A stretch of 64,000 bases of DNA, from positions 31,195-95,194 of the forward strand of contig NZ_JAHTKI010000019.1 of NCBI RefSeq assembly GCF_019145475.1. Direction: 5' to 3'. Below, in pieces: positions 25,787 through 34,155 of this stretch. The stretch is from Pseudomonas botevensis. Its GTDB lineage: Bacteria; Pseudomonadota; Gammaproteobacteria; Pseudomonadales; Pseudomonadaceae. Both the position numbers and the translations under genes were made by a program. The first letter of the stretch is position 1; each line of letters starts with the position of its first letter. Under the pieces are notes generated by a model, which was not told where the DNA came from, did no database searches, and saw only the letters and a program-made list of their open reading frames with translations.

Positions 25787-28015
25787 TCAGGTAAAGGTGT
25801 ATCGGCTGAGCGGCATGCTGCGGATGCGCTGGCCGGTCAGTCTCGCCACGGCGTTGGCAACCGCCGGCGCCACGGCCGGCAGCGGCGGCTCACCGATGCC
25901 GCCCATTTTTTCCCCACTCTCGACAATCCGCACATGCACCCGGGCCATCCGTGAAGGCGGCAGAATCGGGTACAAGTCGTAGTTGCGCGCGCGGGGTTTG
26001 CCGTCGACGTACACGGCCTCCTCCACCAGTACCTGCGACAGGCCCAGCGCGACCGCGCCACTGACCTGCGCCTGGACGATCGCCGGGTTGACGATGCTGC
26101 CCGGATCGATCGCCTGCCAGATGTCATGCACCTTGACTTGCCCATGCTCGATCGACACCTCGGCGATCACCGCCGTCTGCGTGCCGAACGGCGAGGCCAT
26201 GGCGACACCGCGCGCACGCTTGCTGCCGTCCTCGGCGGTAAACGGACCGCGTTTCCAGCCGCCGGACAACTCACCCACCGCTTGCAGCAACGTGGTCAGG
26301 CGCGGGTTGTCGCGCAGCAGGTGCAGACGCAATTCGTAGGGGTCTTTGCCGCCCTTGTCGGCGATTTCATCGAGGAACGCTTCGTAGAAGAAGTCGTTGA
26401 GCGAGTTACCCACCGAACGCCAGTAACCGAGCATGGCCGGGCCTTTGACGTAGATCTGCGCGATCCGCTTGTTGGGGATCGCGTATGACTTGCCCGCGAG
26501 GCCCTCGAGGGCGGTCGGGTCGATTTTTTCGCCCTGTTTGCCGGCGAGCGCCTCGGTCGGCCCTTCAGTAGCGCTGACCGCCTCGATAGCCAGCGGCATG
26601 CCATCGCTGTCCAGTGCAGCGCGGAAATTGACGGCAGCGATTGGCCGCAGCGCATCGCGCACGAACTCTTCCTCGCGGCTCCAGATCAGCTTGACCGGAC
26701 GCCCGACTGCCTTGGCCAGCGCAATCGCTTGCGGGTAGGGATTGGCCGACTCATAGAGAAAATGCCGCCCGAAAAACCCGCCCAGCAAGGGCGAATGCAA
26801 GGTGATGCGCGCAGGATCGAGACCGGTGCGCTTGGCGATGTCCGCACGGAACATGTCAGGCGCCTGATTCGGCAGCCAGACTTCCAGCGAGCCGTCGGGA
26901 TTGAAGCGAGCCAGCGCAGACGGCGGTTCCAACTGGCCGTGGTTGAGGTACTGGTTGTGATACGTGGCTTGGAGTGTGGTCTTGGCACTGGCCAGCGTTG
27001 CGGCCACGTCGCCTTCGTTTTCAGCGTCGCGGGCCGGGCCTTTCTCGGCTGCCAGACGTTTTACGTAAGCATCACTGGAAAAATCCGCCGGCATCGACCG
27101 GAGCCTGGAGTCGGCGCCCGCCTCCAGCCAGTCGACCTGAATCGCCTCCACCGCACGCTTGGCGTGCCACCAACGCTCGGCCACCACCGCTACGGCGCCG
27201 GGCAATTGATGCACCGAATGCACGCCCTTCATGGCCTTGACCTGCTCTTCATTGCGCAGGCTGCCGACGGTCATGCCCAGGCGCGGCGCATGCTGCACCG
27301 CCGCGTGGAGCATGTTGTCGACTTTCAGATCAATGCTGTACAGCGCCTTGCCGGTCGACTTGTCATACGCATCGACACGCTTGACCGGTTTGCCGATCCA
27401 GCGGAACTGGCTCGGATCGCGCAGTTTCACACTGGCAGGGTCCGGCACCGGCAGGTCCATCGCGCGCTCGGCCAATTCGCCGTAGGTCAGCGTGCGGCCC
27501 GAAGCGGCATGCACCACTTTGCCCGGTTCGGTCGTCAGCTCGCCCACCGGCACACCCAGTTTCTCGGCACCGGCCTGCAACATCATGGCCCGCGCCAAAG
27601 CACCGAGGCGGCGCATGGTCGGGTAGCTCAGGCGCACCGACATGCTGCCGCCGGTGATGCGCATCCCGTTGTCCAGCACCACGTAGGCTTCGCCCGGTGG
27701 CGCGGCCTCGACCAGGAAAGTCGCGGGGTCTGCGTCCAGCTCCTCGCCGACGATCTGCGCCATGGCGGTGTGGGTGCCCTGCCCGCCTTCCATGAACGGA
27801 CTGAGCAGGCGCACGGTGTTGTCCGGACGGATTTCCAGAAACGCCGGCACTTGCGTGCCGCGTTCGGTCGCGGCGGCCGCCGCCAGGGCTCTGCCCGAAC
27901 CGAGCGGCAGGCCGAAGCCGAGCACCAGCGCACCCACGGCAGTGCCGGCGAGGAAGCGCCGGCGAGATACGTTGACCGGATCAGTCAGATTCAGGCTTTC
28001 AATGGGCAAGTTCAT
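25787..28015 (-). CDS. Molybdopterin-binding subunit, xanthine dehydrogenase/isoquinoline oxidoreductase-like
   Basis: The 742-residue large subunit carries a twin-arginine signal (SRRRFLAG at residues 17-24, then a hydrophobic stretch). It should therefore be exported folded and act in the periplasm. Molybdenum-binding regions include SPFMEGGQGTHTAMAQIVGEEL, LLGGFFGRHF and a C-terminal GGIGEPPLPAVAPAVANA with the catalytic glutamate of the family. ATG 28015 follows GTG 28018 directly and overlaps the stop of the 2Fe-2S gene. It is split from the FeS subunit, as in isoquinoline 1-oxidoreductase and some aldehyde oxidases. The substrate is an aldehyde or N-heterocycle; which one is open. Confidence 0.9.
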   Translation of the reverse strand: MNLPIESLNLTDPVNVSRRRFLAGTAVGALVLGFGLPLGSGRALAAAAATERGTQVPAFLEIRPDNTVRLLSPFMEGGQGTHTAMAQIVGEELDADPATFLVEAAPPGEAYVVLDNGMRITGGSMSVRLSYPTMRRLGALARAMMLQAGAEKLGVPVGELTTEPGKVVHAASGRTLTYGELAERAMDLPVPDPASVKLRDPSQFRWIGKPVKRVDAYDKSTGKALYSIDLKVDNMLHAAVQHAPRLGMTVGSLRNEEQVKAMKGVHSVHQLPGAVAVVAERWWHAKRAVEAIQVDWLEAGADSRLRSMPADFSSDAYVKRLAAEKGPARDAENEGDVAATLASAKTTLQATYHNQYLNHGQLEPPSALARFNPDGSLEVWLPNQAPDMFRADIAKRTGLDPARITLHSPLLGGFFGRHFLYESANPYPQAIALAKAVGRPVKLIWSREEEFVRDALRPIAAVNFRAALDSDGMPLAIEAVSATEGPTEALAGKQGEKIDPTALEGLAGKSYAIPNKRIAQIYVKGPAMLGYWRSVGNSLNDFFYEAFLDEIADKGGKDPYELRLHLLRDNPRLTTLLQAVGELSGGWKRGPFTAEDGSKRARGVAMASPFGTQTAVIAEVSIEHGQVKVHDIWQAIDPGSIVNPAIVQAQVSGAVALGLSQVLVEEAVYVDGKPRARNYDLYPILPPSRMARVHVRIVESGEKMGGIGEPPLPAVAPAVANAVARLTGQRIRSMPLSRYTFT

Positions 28016-28482
28016 CACGCCTCCCCCTTCGTCGCGGACAACCCGGCAAGGTCATGAACCGCTGCCTGAATCGCGTTGTAGGTGCCGCAGCGGCAGAGAT
28101 TGACCATCGCCGCTTCGATCTGCTCATTGCTCGGTTTGGGGTTATTCTTCAGCAGTGCCGTGGCGGCCATGACCTGCCCGGACTGGCAATAGCCGCACTG
28201 GGCGACCTGATGCTCCACCCAGGTCGCCACCACACGTTTGCCGACATCATCCGTCTCGATGGCTTCGATGGTGGTGACCTCACGCCCGACCACACCGGCC
28301 ACCGGCGTCACGCAGGAGCGCACCACGTTGCCGTCGACCAGCACGGAGCACGCGCCGCACTGCGCCAGACCGCAACCGTATTTGGTGCCGGTCATGCCCA
28401 GGTCATCGCGGATCACCCACAACAGGGGCGTATCGGCGTCGGCATCGACCTGATAGGTCTTCTGGTTGATTCGTAATTCCAT
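28015..28482 (-). CDS. 2Fe-2S subunit of the molybdenum hydroxylase
   Basis: The 155-residue protein has the two 2Fe-2S clusters of the xanthine oxidase family. The plant-ferredoxin-type set CGLAQCGACSVLVDG plus a later Cys lies near residues 38-60. The all-helical set CGYCQSGQ and CRCGTY lies near 97-135. It lacks an export signal, so it probably travels through Tat in complex with the signal-bearing large subunit. It is the first gene of the operon and its stop overlaps the next start. Confidence 0.93.
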   Translation of the reverse strand: MELRINQKTYQVDADADTPLLWVIRDDLGMTGTKYGCGLAQCGACSVLVDGNVVRSCVTPVAGVVGREVTTIEAIETDDVGKRVVATWVEHQVAQCGYCQSGQVMAATALLKNNPKPSNEQIEAAMVNLCRCGTYNAIQAAVHDLAGLSATKGEA

Positions 28483-28524
28483 GGGCTCACCCGCTGATCA
28501 TCGGTTGCTGTGTTTTTTATAGGC

Positions 28525-28550
28525 GGTGATACGCAGCGAGGCATATCACC
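28525..28550. promoter_or_regulatory. Inverted repeat between the AraC gene and the molybdenum hydroxylase operon
   Basis: GGTGATA (28525-28531) and TATCACC (28544-28550) are inverse copies 12 bp apart, and TCACCGGTGA (28547-28556) overlaps the right arm. Placed 43 bp before the 2Fe-2S start codon, it may be an operator for the hydroxylase operon or a weak terminator for the AraC gene. Confidence 0.45.
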
Positions 28551-28569
28551 GGTGAAAACGGTGCGGCGG

Positions 28570-29502
28570 TTAACTCGCGGCGCTGCTGACCACCGCCTCT
28601 TCCGGCGGCTGGGCACGCAGTTGGGCAATGTCATCTCGGGGGGCTCTGCCGAACAGCCGGCCGTACTCGCGGCTGAACTGCGAAGGGCTTTCGTAACCGA
28701 CGGCAAACGCCGCCCGCGAGACCTCAAAGCGTTCGCTGAACATCAGCCGCCGCGCCTCGTTCAGGCGCAGCCACTTCTGATACTGCAAAGGGCTCATAGC
28801 GGTCAGCTGACGAAAGTGGTGATGAAAGGTCGGTGTGCTCATCTGCACCCGCGCCGCCAGCTCCTCGATGCGCAGTGGCTCGCCGTAGTTGAGTTTGAGC
28901 CAGTCGATGGCCTTGGCAATGCGGTAGCCCTGACCATCGACCGCCGTGAGCTGGCAAAGGCGCGCGGCCTGATCGCTGTTGAGCAACCGATAGTGGACCT
29001 CGCGCAGAATCAGCGGCGCGAGCACCGGGATCGCCTCGGGTTCATCAAGCAGCGCCAGCAAACGGCCGAGGGCCTGCTCCAGCGTCAAGACCATGCTGCC
29101 AATGCCGACACCCGCGCCAATCGCACGACTGCGGGCCGCGGGCATACCGCCCTTGGTGATGACCTCGGCCAGCAACGCCACATCCAGCTTCAACACCAGC
29201 CCGACGCAAGGCTGCTCGGGGCTGGCACTGAGTACCTCGGAATTGGCCGGAAGCTCAAGGGAGGTAATCAGAAAGCGCGAGCTGTCATAGCGATAACCCT
29301 CGGCACCGACCCACAGCCGTTTCTCGCCACGGGCGACCAGAATCAGACTCGGTTCAACGATGCAAATGGACGGTGGCACTGGATGATCGCGACGAAACAA
29401 CGCAAGGCCGGGGATCGCCGTCGCGAAATCTCCTGCATGACTGACACGCGGATCAATGCTCGAGGCCAGAGACGATTCCTGGGGGGGACTGACATGGATC
29501 AT
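28570..29502 (-). CDS. AraC-family transcriptional regulator
   Basis: The 310-residue protein has the AraC-type N-terminal cupin-like half (PSICIVEPSLILVARGEKRLWVGAEGYRYDSSRFLITSLELPANSEV). Its DNA-binding domain lies at about residues 205-300, with PLRIEELAARVQMSTPTFHHHFRQLTAMSPLQYQKWLRLNEARRLM and AAFAVGYESPSQFSREYGRLFG. It lies directly upstream of the molybdenum hydroxylase operon on the same strand, so it may control that operon; relatives often sit beside dehydrogenase genes. The 238 bp upstream, before the RND operon, hold no gene. Confidence 0.87.
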   Translation of the reverse strand: MIHVSPPQESSLASSIDPRVSHAGDFATAIPGLALFRRDHPVPPSICIVEPSLILVARGEKRLWVGAEGYRYDSSRFLITSLELPANSEVLSASPEQPCVGLVLKLDVALLAEVITKGGMPAARSRAIGAGVGIGSMVLTLEQALGRLLALLDEPEAIPVLAPLILREVHYRLLNSDQAARLCQLTAVDGQGYRIAKAIDWLKLNYGEPLRIEELAARVQMSTPTFHHHFRQLTAMSPLQYQKWLRLNEARRLMFSERFEVSRAAFAVGYESPSQFSREYGRLFGRAPRDDIAQLRAQPPEEAVVSSAAS

Positions 29503-29698
29503 GGTGGCTGGCTCCTGTTGACGGAACTCTAGCCTGCGAGCAAGGGCATTCCTATCTGCCGGACGGCATGTTCAGAGGAATAGGCAAGTATTCGATTGGA
29601 TTGCGCAAGCGTGCAGGTCCGACTCAACGGCTACCAGGCGTTCCCGCAAGCCTCCAATCAAGCGCCGGGGTTTCCCGGCAACCTGTTGAGTGAACAAC

Positions 29699-29722
29699 GA
29701 GAGGACGCAGTGGCGCCCTCTC
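29699..29722 (-). terminator. Hairpin after the RND efflux operon
   Basis: GAGAGGaCGC and GCGcCCTCTC pair around the loop AGTG with one mismatch. The hairpin lies 18 bp beyond the stop of the RND permease gene. On the minus strand GTTGTT follows, a poor T-run, so it is a moderate terminator. Confidence 0.55.
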
Positions 29723-29740
29723 TTCAGCCTGCTTCGCGGG

Positions 29741-32700
29741 CTATACCGGTTCTGCTGCTTCAGTTTGCCATTGACTGACTGAGCCGATCTTGAACCAGAT
29801 GGAGTACATCGCCGGCAGGAACACCAGTGTCATGATGGTTCCGACGAGCGTACCTCCGATCAGTGTGTAGGCCAGCGTCCCCCAGAATACGGAGTGCGTC
29901 AGGGGGATGAACGCCAGGATGGCTGCCAACGCTGTCAGCAACACAGGGCGGGCACGCTGCACGGTGGCTTCGATCACCGCGTGGAACGGGTCCAGTCCTT
30001 CTTGCGCGTTGTGGTGGATTTGTCCAATCAGAATCAGCGTATTGCGCATCAGAATGCCCGAAAGCGCGATCAGGCCGACCAGGGCGTTGATTCCAAACGG
30101 TTGCTGGAAGATGAGCAAGATCGGCACCACGCCAATCAACCCCAGCGGCGCGGTGAGAAACACCATCATCATCGCCGAGATCGAACGCACCTGCAGGATG
30201 ATGATCAGCAGCGTGATCGCAATCATGATCGGGAGCAGCGGCAATATCGCCTTGCCGGCCTTGCCCGACTCCTCGATGGCCCCCGACTGCTCGATGCGAT
30301 ACCCATCAGGCAGCTTGTCGATGACCGGCTGCAACTGCGTCATGATCACGCTCGATACGTCCGGTGGCTGCAAGCCTTCGGCAATGTCGCCGCGCACGGT
30401 AATGGTCGGCGTGCGGTCACGACGGCGAAGGATTGGTTCCTCCATGCGGACGTCGACTTCCCCTACCTGGGACAGCGGAATCCGCTGCCCCGCCGCGCCC
30501 ACGAGCGTAAACCCTTGTATTTTTGCCGGGTCGAGCCGGATGTCACCCGCCGCACGCCCGGTCACCTGCACCGAACGAATGTCCTCACGAACGGCCGTGA
30601 TAGGGATTCCCGTGAGCAAAAACTGCAGCTGCTGCGCGACAGCGCTGGACGTCAGCCCCACCGCCTGCAAACGGTCCTGATCCAGGGTGAAATGCAGCGT
30701 GGGTGTCAGCGCTCCCCAGTCAGTGTTGACCGTTCTCATCATCGGGCTCGCCTGCATCACTTCCTGTACCTGGCCGGCGATCTCGCGCAATTTTGAAGGG
30801 TCAGGCCCCATCACCCGATAGGCGACAGGAAATGGCGAATAGGGGCCAAACACCAGTTGCGTCACCCTGACACGCGCTTGCGGAGCAAGCCCTTGCGCCA
30901 CTGCCTCACGAAGGCGGAACTTGAGGGACTCACGCGCCTCCTGACTGTCCGTCAGCACCACAATCTTTGCGAATGACGGGTCTGGAAGCTCCGGCGCCAT
31001 TGCCAGGTAGAAGCGCGGCGCACCTTGCCCGATATAGGCCGTGACGATTTTTGCTTCAGCCTGCTTTTGCAGCCAGGATTCAATCGTGGCGGTGGTGCTG
31101 CTGGTCTGCTCGATGGAGGTCCCATAGGGCATTTGCACTTCGACCAACACTTCTGGACGGTCCGATGTGGGGAAAAACTGTTTCTTGACCAGGCTCATGC
31201 CGAGAATCGCCACGACAAACGTAGTGATAACCGTACCGGCCACCAGCCATTTGCGGGCGATCACACGCGCCAGAACCCGGCGGAAGCGGTTGTAGTTAGG
31301 AGTGTTATAGATGGCCGTGTGGCCACCTTCGACCGTGTTGATCTTCGGCAACATCTTCACACCCAGATAGGGCGTGAAAGCCACCGCAACGACCCATGAA
31401 GCAATCAGGGCAATGCCCACGATCCAGAACATGTTGCTGGTGTACTCGCCCGCTGTTGACTGTGCGAAACCATTGGGCAAAAAGCCGATAGCGGTTACCA
31501 GCGTGCCGGAAAGCATCGGTGCGGCCGTATGACTCCAGGCATACGCGGAAGCCTTGATGCGGTCGTAGCCCTCCTCCATCTTCACCACCATCATCTCGAT
31601 GGCAATGATCGCATCGTCCACCAGCAGGCCAAGCGCCAGAATCAACGACCCGAGAGTAATACGATCGAAGTTCTTTCCAGTGGCCGCCATCACCACAAAC
31701 ACCACGGCCAGCGTCAACGGCACAGCCGCCGCCACCACGATACCGACATGCCAGCCCATGCTGAGAAAGCAGACAAGCATCACGACCAGCAGTGCGACGA
31801 AGAACTTGATCATGAACTCGTCGACGGCCGAACTGATATTCACAGACTGATCGGTGACCTTGGTGAGCGTCATGCCCAGCGGCATGCCCTCGTTGATGCT
31901 GGTGGTCTCTGCGTCCAATGCCTTGCCCAGGTCCAGGCCGTTCCAGCCCTCACGCATCACAACCCCCAGCAACAGAGCCTCCTCTCCGTTATTGCGCACC
32001 AGGAACGTGGCCGGATCTTCATATCCACGCTCGACCGTCGCCACGTCCGAGAGCTTTAATGTTCGGCCTTGAACCGCAAGAGGCGTATCACGAATCTTTT
32101 GCACCTTGTCGAAGGCACCGTCGAGGCGCAGGAAGACTTGCGGCCCATCGGTTTCAATCGAGCCGGCTGGCGTGAGCACGTTCTGCTGATTCAGCGCGGC
32201 AAAGATATCCTGAGGTGATACGCCCAGCGTGGCCAGTCGATCATGGGAGAAGGAAACAAAGATGCGTTCAGCCTGTTCACCAATGATGTTGACCTTCTTT
32301 ACTCCCGGCACGTGCAGCAGGCGCTGGCGCAACGATTCCGCATCACGCACCAGCAGCCTCTGCGGCTCGCCTTTGGCTTTCAGGGCGAACAGCGCAAATG
32401 TCACATCTGAAAACTCGTCGTTGACCATCGGGCCAATCACACCCGCCGGTAACTTGATGGCCTCATCGTCGAGTTTTTTACGGGCCTGATAGAACTCCTC
32501 CTGCACTTGGGAGGGAGGCGTGCGATCAAGCAGTGTCACCATCGTGAAAGCGAGACCTGGACGGGTGTAGGTTTCCGTGCGGTCATACCATTTCAATTCC
32601 TGCAGGCGTTTTTCAAGCGGCTCTGCAACCTGATCCTGCATCTCTTGCGCCGTAGCCCCCGGCCACGCGGTCACGACCGTCAGTTGCTTGACCGTAAACG

Positions 32701-32830
32701 GAGGATCTTCCGCACGTCCCAACTGGAAGAACGACAGGACCCCTGCAACAGCGATCAGGAAGATCAGGAATACCGTGATCGAGCGCTCGCGAACGGCGAT
32801 CGCCGAAAGATTGAAGCGTCCCTGGCTCAT
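29741..32830 (-). CDS. RND efflux transporter, inner-membrane pump subunit (HAE1/AcrB superfamily)
   Basis: The 1029-residue proton-driven exporter has twelve predicted spans and two large periplasmic loops. Typical strings are ITVFLIFLIAVAGVLSFFQLGRAEDPPFTVKQLTVVTAWPGATAQEMQDQVAEPLE at the start and GSLILALGLLVDDAIIAIEMMVVKMEEG in span 4 with the proton-relay aspartates. LTALAAILAFIPL stands near the end. The shape and the companion adaptor are closest to MexK-type pumps. Its ATG overlaps the adaptor stop. The operon is probably repressed by the TetR protein at 37209-37829 through the operator at 33984-34007. Confidence 0.93.
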   Translation of the reverse strand: MSQGRFNLSAIAVRERSITVFLIFLIAVAGVLSFFQLGRAEDPPFTVKQLTVVTAWPGATAQEMQDQVAEPLEKRLQELKWYDRTETYTRPGLAFTMVTLLDRTPPSQVQEEFYQARKKLDDEAIKLPAGVIGPMVNDEFSDVTFALFALKAKGEPQRLLVRDAESLRQRLLHVPGVKKVNIIGEQAERIFVSFSHDRLATLGVSPQDIFAALNQQNVLTPAGSIETDGPQVFLRLDGAFDKVQKIRDTPLAVQGRTLKLSDVATVERGYEDPATFLVRNNGEEALLLGVVMREGWNGLDLGKALDAETTSINEGMPLGMTLTKVTDQSVNISSAVDEFMIKFFVALLVVMLVCFLSMGWHVGIVVAAAVPLTLAVVFVVMAATGKNFDRITLGSLILALGLLVDDAIIAIEMMVVKMEEGYDRIKASAYAWSHTAAPMLSGTLVTAIGFLPNGFAQSTAGEYTSNMFWIVGIALIASWVVAVAFTPYLGVKMLPKINTVEGGHTAIYNTPNYNRFRRVLARVIARKWLVAGTVITTFVVAILGMSLVKKQFFPTSDRPEVLVEVQMPYGTSIEQTSSTTATIESWLQKQAEAKIVTAYIGQGAPRFYLAMAPELPDPSFAKIVVLTDSQEARESLKFRLREAVAQGLAPQARVRVTQLVFGPYSPFPVAYRVMGPDPSKLREIAGQVQEVMQASPMMRTVNTDWGALTPTLHFTLDQDRLQAVGLTSSAVAQQLQFLLTGIPITAVREDIRSVQVTGRAAGDIRLDPAKIQGFTLVGAAGQRIPLSQVGEVDVRMEEPILRRRDRTPTITVRGDIAEGLQPPDVSSVIMTQLQPVIDKLPDGYRIEQSGAIEESGKAGKAILPLLPIMIAITLLIIILQVRSISAMMMVFLTAPLGLIGVVPILLIFQQPFGINALVGLIALSGILMRNTLILIGQIHHNAQEGLDPFHAVIEATVQRARPVLLTALAAILAFIPLTHSVFWGTLAYTLIGGTLVGTIMTLVFLPAMYSIWFKIGSVSQWQTEAAEPV

Positions 32831-33936
32831 GGATGGCTCCCGGCAACGTTGACGTCACCCTGTTGAGCCAGCCTCACCTCCTCACCATCGCGCAGCAGAT
32901 GGGCCCCCAGCGCAACAATCTGCTCGCCAATTTTGAGTTCACCTGTAACTCGCGCTGCGTCATCGCTCAAGCCCAGAACCCGAACAGGTCGCCAGGCAAC
33001 CTTCGCCGGCTCGCCGGCAATGACCCACACCCCTGTGCCTTGGCCCGCGTCATAAACGGCAGCGATCGGTACTTGCAGCGTTTGTCCATTTGCAGTGCCT
33101 TGGGCGATCCGAACAGTGACTGTCGAACCCAGCGGCGCATTGGCCAACGCGCCTTCAAGCACATAGCGCGCCTCAAAGGTGCGCGTCATGCGATCGGCCG
33201 AATCAGAAAGCAGCCTCAGCTTCGCGGTGACAACCCCAATGCTGTTGCCGTAAAGCGTCGCCTGCGCTGTGGATCCTGCTGCCGGACGTAGCGTTTCGGG
33301 CAGATGAACTATCGCTTCTCGCTGCCCCGCGCGCGCGAGTCGAACCACAGGTTGCCCCGGACTGACGACTTGGCCCGGCTCGGCAAGCGTCTCCACCACC
33401 ACCCCATCGGAATCCGCAAACAACACCGCGTACCCGGAAGCATTGCCAGCCACGTCAGCCTGCGCCTCGGCAGCACTGAGCTGTGCCTTTGCGGTATCAG
33501 CCGCTGCCTTGATCTGGTCGTACGCCGATGCAGAAATCGCCCCGGCAGCGACGAGGTTGCGATACCGGGCCTCGTCATCAGTGGTCTGCTTGGCTCTGGC
33601 CCGAGCCGCGATGACCGACTCTTGCTGTGCTCGCGCCTGCAAGCCGAGATCGATTGGGTCGAGACGCATGAGTGGCTGCCCGCGCTTGACGGCCTGCCCC
33701 GTATCAACCAGACGCTCAAGTACCTTGCCTGAAACGCGAAAGCCCAGGTCACTCTGCACACGGGCAGCCACGATTCCCGTGAAAGTGCGCGAAACGTCGG
33801 AGGCGCCCTGAACGGCAAAAGCCCTCACCAGAGGAGCATGCGTGCGTGGATCTTCAGCGGTGGATGAGTCGCCGCACGCTGCCAGGACGAGTGGCAACAG
33901 GCAAGCCGCAATGGGGACAGGACGAAGCAGGCGCAT
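32827..33936 (-). CDS. RND efflux periplasmic adaptor lipoprotein
   Basis: The 369-residue membrane-fusion protein has a lipoprotein signal with lipobox LAAC near residue 20. A lipoyl half (FTGIVAARVQSDLGFRVSGKVLERLVDTGQAVKRGQPLMRLD), a helical hairpin and the second lipoyl half (FADSDGVVVETLAEPGQVVSPGQPVVRLA) follow. It bridges the pump and the outer-membrane channel encoded divergently at 34156. AGGG lies 5 bp before the ATG. Its promoter has a TetR-type operator over the -35 region. Confidence 0.92.
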   Translation of the reverse strand: MRLLRPVPIAACLLPLVLAACGDSSTAEDPRTHAPLVRAFAVQGASDVSRTFTGIVAARVQSDLGFRVSGKVLERLVDTGQAVKRGQPLMRLDPIDLGLQARAQQESVIAARARAKQTTDDEARYRNLVAAGAISASAYDQIKAAADTAKAQLSAAEAQADVAGNASGYAVLFADSDGVVVETLAEPGQVVSPGQPVVRLARAGQREAIVHLPETLRPAAGSTAQATLYGNSIGVVTAKLRLLSDSADRMTRTFEARYVLEGALANAPLGSTVTVRIAQGTANGQTLQVPIAAVYDAGQGTGVWVIAGEPAKVAWRPVRVLGLSDDAARVTGELKIGEQIVALGAHLLRDGEEVRLAQQGDVNVAGSHP

Positions 33937-33971
33937 AGGTTCCCTTACTTGAAAAATAGGACATGCACGAC

Positions 33972-34007
33972 ATTCTCAGCATAGTGACCATATCTGTCAA
34001 TGGTCAC
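33972..34007 (-). promoter_or_regulatory. Adaptor-pump promoter with TetR-type operator (site 1)
   Basis: The operator is GTGACCAT-N8-ATGGTCAC, a perfect 8-bp inverted repeat at 33984-34007. On the minus strand TTGACA (34000-33995) lies within it, with GAGAAT (33977-33972) 17 bp downstream as -10. The same operator recurs at 34106, 37071 and 37868. Confidence 0.85.
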
Positions 34008-34095
34008 GCCATCAAGAATAATTGAGCTGCCCGCATTTACGCAAAAACCACCACAAACATTGGGAAAACTCCGAATGGCGATCAAATCATGGTTA

Positions 34096-34129
34096 TTGAC
34101 AGCAAGTGACTGAAATATATTATGGTCAC
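34096..34129 (+). promoter_or_regulatory. Outer-membrane channel promoter with TetR-type operator (site 2)
   Basis: TTGACA (34096-34101), a 16-bp spacer and TATTAT (34118-34123) form the promoter. The operator GTGACTGA-AATATATT-ATGGTCAC (34106-34129) covers the spacer and -10. It keeps the 24-bp frame of the other sites, with two changes in one arm. AAGGAA at 34145-34150 is the ribosome site. Confidence 0.8.
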
Positions 34130-34155
34130 AAAAATCGTCATTTGAAGGAATCGCA

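Noticed and set aside
26729..28057. A 442-codon plus-strand frame opposite the molybdopterin subunit
   Set aside because: No recognisable domain, and the subunit on the minus strand has signal, motifs and operon context.
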